Positions 62,704 through 64,000 of a stretch of DNA of 64,000 nt are shown here, piece by piece. Source of the stretch: Lates calcarifer (lineage: Eukaryota > Chordata > Actinopteri > Centropomidae); NCBI RefSeq assembly GCF_001640805.2, contig NC_066842.1:27485791-27549790 (forward strand). The letters are read 5' to 3'. The stretch's first letter is position 1, and each line of letters begins with the position of its first letter. The position numbers and the translations under genes are program-made. The notes beneath the pieces are model-generated. The model had not been told where the DNA came from, ran no database searches, and saw only the letters and a list, made by a program, of their open reading frames with translations.

Positions 62704-63115
62704 TCTACTACACTATATGGCTAAAAGTGTGTGGACACACAAAGGCTGGTTTTCATGGTTTGGTTTGACCTGTGCAAACATCTGCTGTGCACCACCCTGT
62801 TCATTTCATCAATTCTTTTTCTTATATTATACTATGACATTTAAGAAAACAGTGTTCTTGCAACATTTTGTCAGCAGTTTATGCTTGTCTCTTACCTGTT
62901 TCAACATGGTAATGGCTCTAATGCAGAAAGTTAGCTCCATAAATTAATGGTTCTCCCAGTTTGATGTGGAAGAACTTAACTGGCCTGCACAGATCCTAAC
63001 TTCAGCTTCATGCAACACCTCCGATATGAACTAAAACACTGTATCTAACCCAGATCTTATTGCCATCAGTGTTGGACCTCACTAATGCTCCTCCGGTTGG
63101 ATGAAAGCATTCATT
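62704..63115 (+). mobile_element. 3'-truncated Tc1-like element, fifth lineage
   Basis: It starts with cactatatggctaaaagtgt then gtggacacac, close to the cactatatggacaaaagtat terminal repeat of a common fish Tc1 family. Internal text tgtggaagaacttaactggc then ctgcacag, and ttggacctcactaatgctcc then tccggttggatga, corresponds to the transposase part around EEL.WPAQ.PDLNP and the later LTNALLxD. The middle and the 3' terminal repeat are missing. Frames are broken. Confidence 0.75.
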
Positions 63116-63152
63116 TCATTCAGAAATTGTGTTCTGACTTCTTATTATACAC

Positions 63153-63204
63153 AATAATAATAATAATAATGAGGATAATAATAATAATAATAATAATAAT
63201 AATA
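63153..63204. repeat. (AAT)n microsatellite
   Basis: About 16 AAT/ATA units with one gagg interruption near 63170-63175. Confidence 0.95.
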
Positions 63205-64000
63205 GCAGTGTCACCTTTTAACATGCTTGTTTCTTCCTGGGAATACACAGTCTGAAGACCAATAGCCACCACCACTTAGTGACTGAAGATTTTAAGTTTT
63301 AGTTGTCATAAGCAAAGTAGCACTGAGGATAAATGCATTCAAGATACAACTTTTTAATCACCAATTATTCTTATAGAGTTCAGAGGTCTGTGAAGCTTGA
63401 ACGCCAGGGGTGACATCACCTCCCAGGACACCTATTATTTTCTGCATAAGTATAGTAATTAACCCTCTCTCCTGTCCTTTTCCCTGTCCTCTATTCATCC
63501 AGCAGGATCATTTTAAATGTTTACGTACTGAAAATGCAACAAGGACTAACTGATTAATATCTTTAGAATTTGTTGTACAAAAGTGACAAATGCCCCAAAT
63601 GAGCTGTCCCTCTAGGCCCCAGATTTATAACATATGCTGCTGCTCTTGTCCTGCAGGGTCCTGAGCTGAATACAGTTTGTTGTTCATCATTAGACTAACT
63701 AATATATCTTAGTGATATTATCATAGGGGGTGTAGCAGAAATATGTGTCACATAAAGCACAGTCCTAACCTCATTATGAAATATTAACAGTGTTTTGGAA
63801 TAGTTGGGCTTCTCTGACTATGAGAGGCTTGTTTTCTGCCTTCTCTGTGCAAATGCACAAAAAAGCTTTACAGGATTTTGAAGTCTGATAACTATCCAAC
63901 TGTATTAGACATAATTTTTGTGATTTTGAATAATTATGAATAATTTGAATAAAATTATATTAAAAGTGAATTCTAGTTAAAATACATGTTTTTCTTCTTC

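Larger units (their letters stand above)
1..64000 (+). other. ntrk3: Partial ntrk3 (TrkC-like) gene body, open at both ends
   Basis: Nine plus-strand exons, joined in order with compatible phases (1-1-0-1-0-1-1-0-1-1 across the junctions), encode a continuous stretch of a Trk receptor from the LRR C-terminal cap to the juxtamembrane NPQY motif. The transmembrane block AVGLAGFACV and the following NKYGRRSKFGMK, plus [12 protein letters not shown] in the next exon, are diagnostic of TrkC rather than TrkA or TrkB. TrkC is the receptor for neurotrophin-3 at the neuronal plasma membrane. The signal peptide, LRRNT and LRR exons are missing upstream, and the kinase exons are missing downstream. Intron sizes in order are 249, 718, 7187, 138, 1181, 1305, 3947 and 28635 bp. 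Whether this is teleost ntrk3a or ntrk3b cannot be decided from the window. Confidence 0.93.
58461..64000 (+). other. ntrk3: Start of the next ntrk3 intron, no kinase or truncated-tail exon found
   Basis: I looked for the kinase-start exon (YVQHIKRRDI, then the GEGAFGKVF glycine loop) and for the truncated-isoform exon (starting WVF...) in all plus-strand frames and saw neither. Outside the LINE, Tc1 and microsatellite features, nothing was recognised in 59900-62690 or 63210-64000. Confidence 0.65.

Overview
The window is vertebrate genomic DNA, most probably from a ray-finned (teleost) fish. It is AT-rich, has long introns, carries many (CA)n/(TG)n microsatellites, and is littered with Tc1-like DNA transposons, hAT-type MITEs, tRNA-derived SINEs and LINE scraps of the kinds common in teleosts. 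No species can be named from the sequence alone.

Only one protein-coding gene is supported. It is a plus-strand, multi-exon gene for a neurotrophin receptor tyrosine kinase of the TrkC type (ntrk3; whether the a or b teleost paralogue is not resolved). Nine consecutive exons can be read with matching splice phases: the LRR C-terminal cap (14001-14155), two exons for the first Ig-C2 domain (14405-14547, 15266-15410), two for the second, ligand-binding Ig-C2 domain (22598-22710, 22849-23032), a 21-nt microexon (24214-24234) and a 47-nt exon (25540-25586) for the extracellular stalk, the transmembrane exon (29534-29636), and the juxtamembrane exon with the NPQY Shc/FRS2 docking motif (58272-58460). 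Together they give 1100 nt of open coding sequence. The 5' exons (signal peptide, LRRNT, LRRs) lie upstream of the window. The kinase exons, or the alternative truncated-isoform exon, lie downstream. The gene therefore runs off both edges.

Layout: 1-14000 is upstream intron with repeats, including an 81-bp inverted pair at 4767/5795, a MITE-like inverted repeat at 12452-12836 and a hAT-like MITE at 13326-13875. 14001-29636 holds eight exons; its introns carry five Tc1-type insertions from four families between 18.2 and 28.8 kb. 29637-58271 is a single 28.6-kb intron with no recognisable gene, only SINE, LINE and Tc1 remnants and microsatellites. 58461-64000 is the start of the next intron, with a decayed LINE reverse-transcriptase fragment just behind the juxtamembrane exon and a Tc1 remnant near 62.7 kb.

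I found no RNA gene, CRISPR array or second host gene that I can support, and no convincing novel system. The most useful leads are the frame-preserving microexon, the very short TG-repeat intron inside the ligand-binding domain, two Tc1 copies that share the same two inactivating stop codons, and the 81-bp block present twice in inverted orientation, one copy flanked by 15-bp direct repeats.
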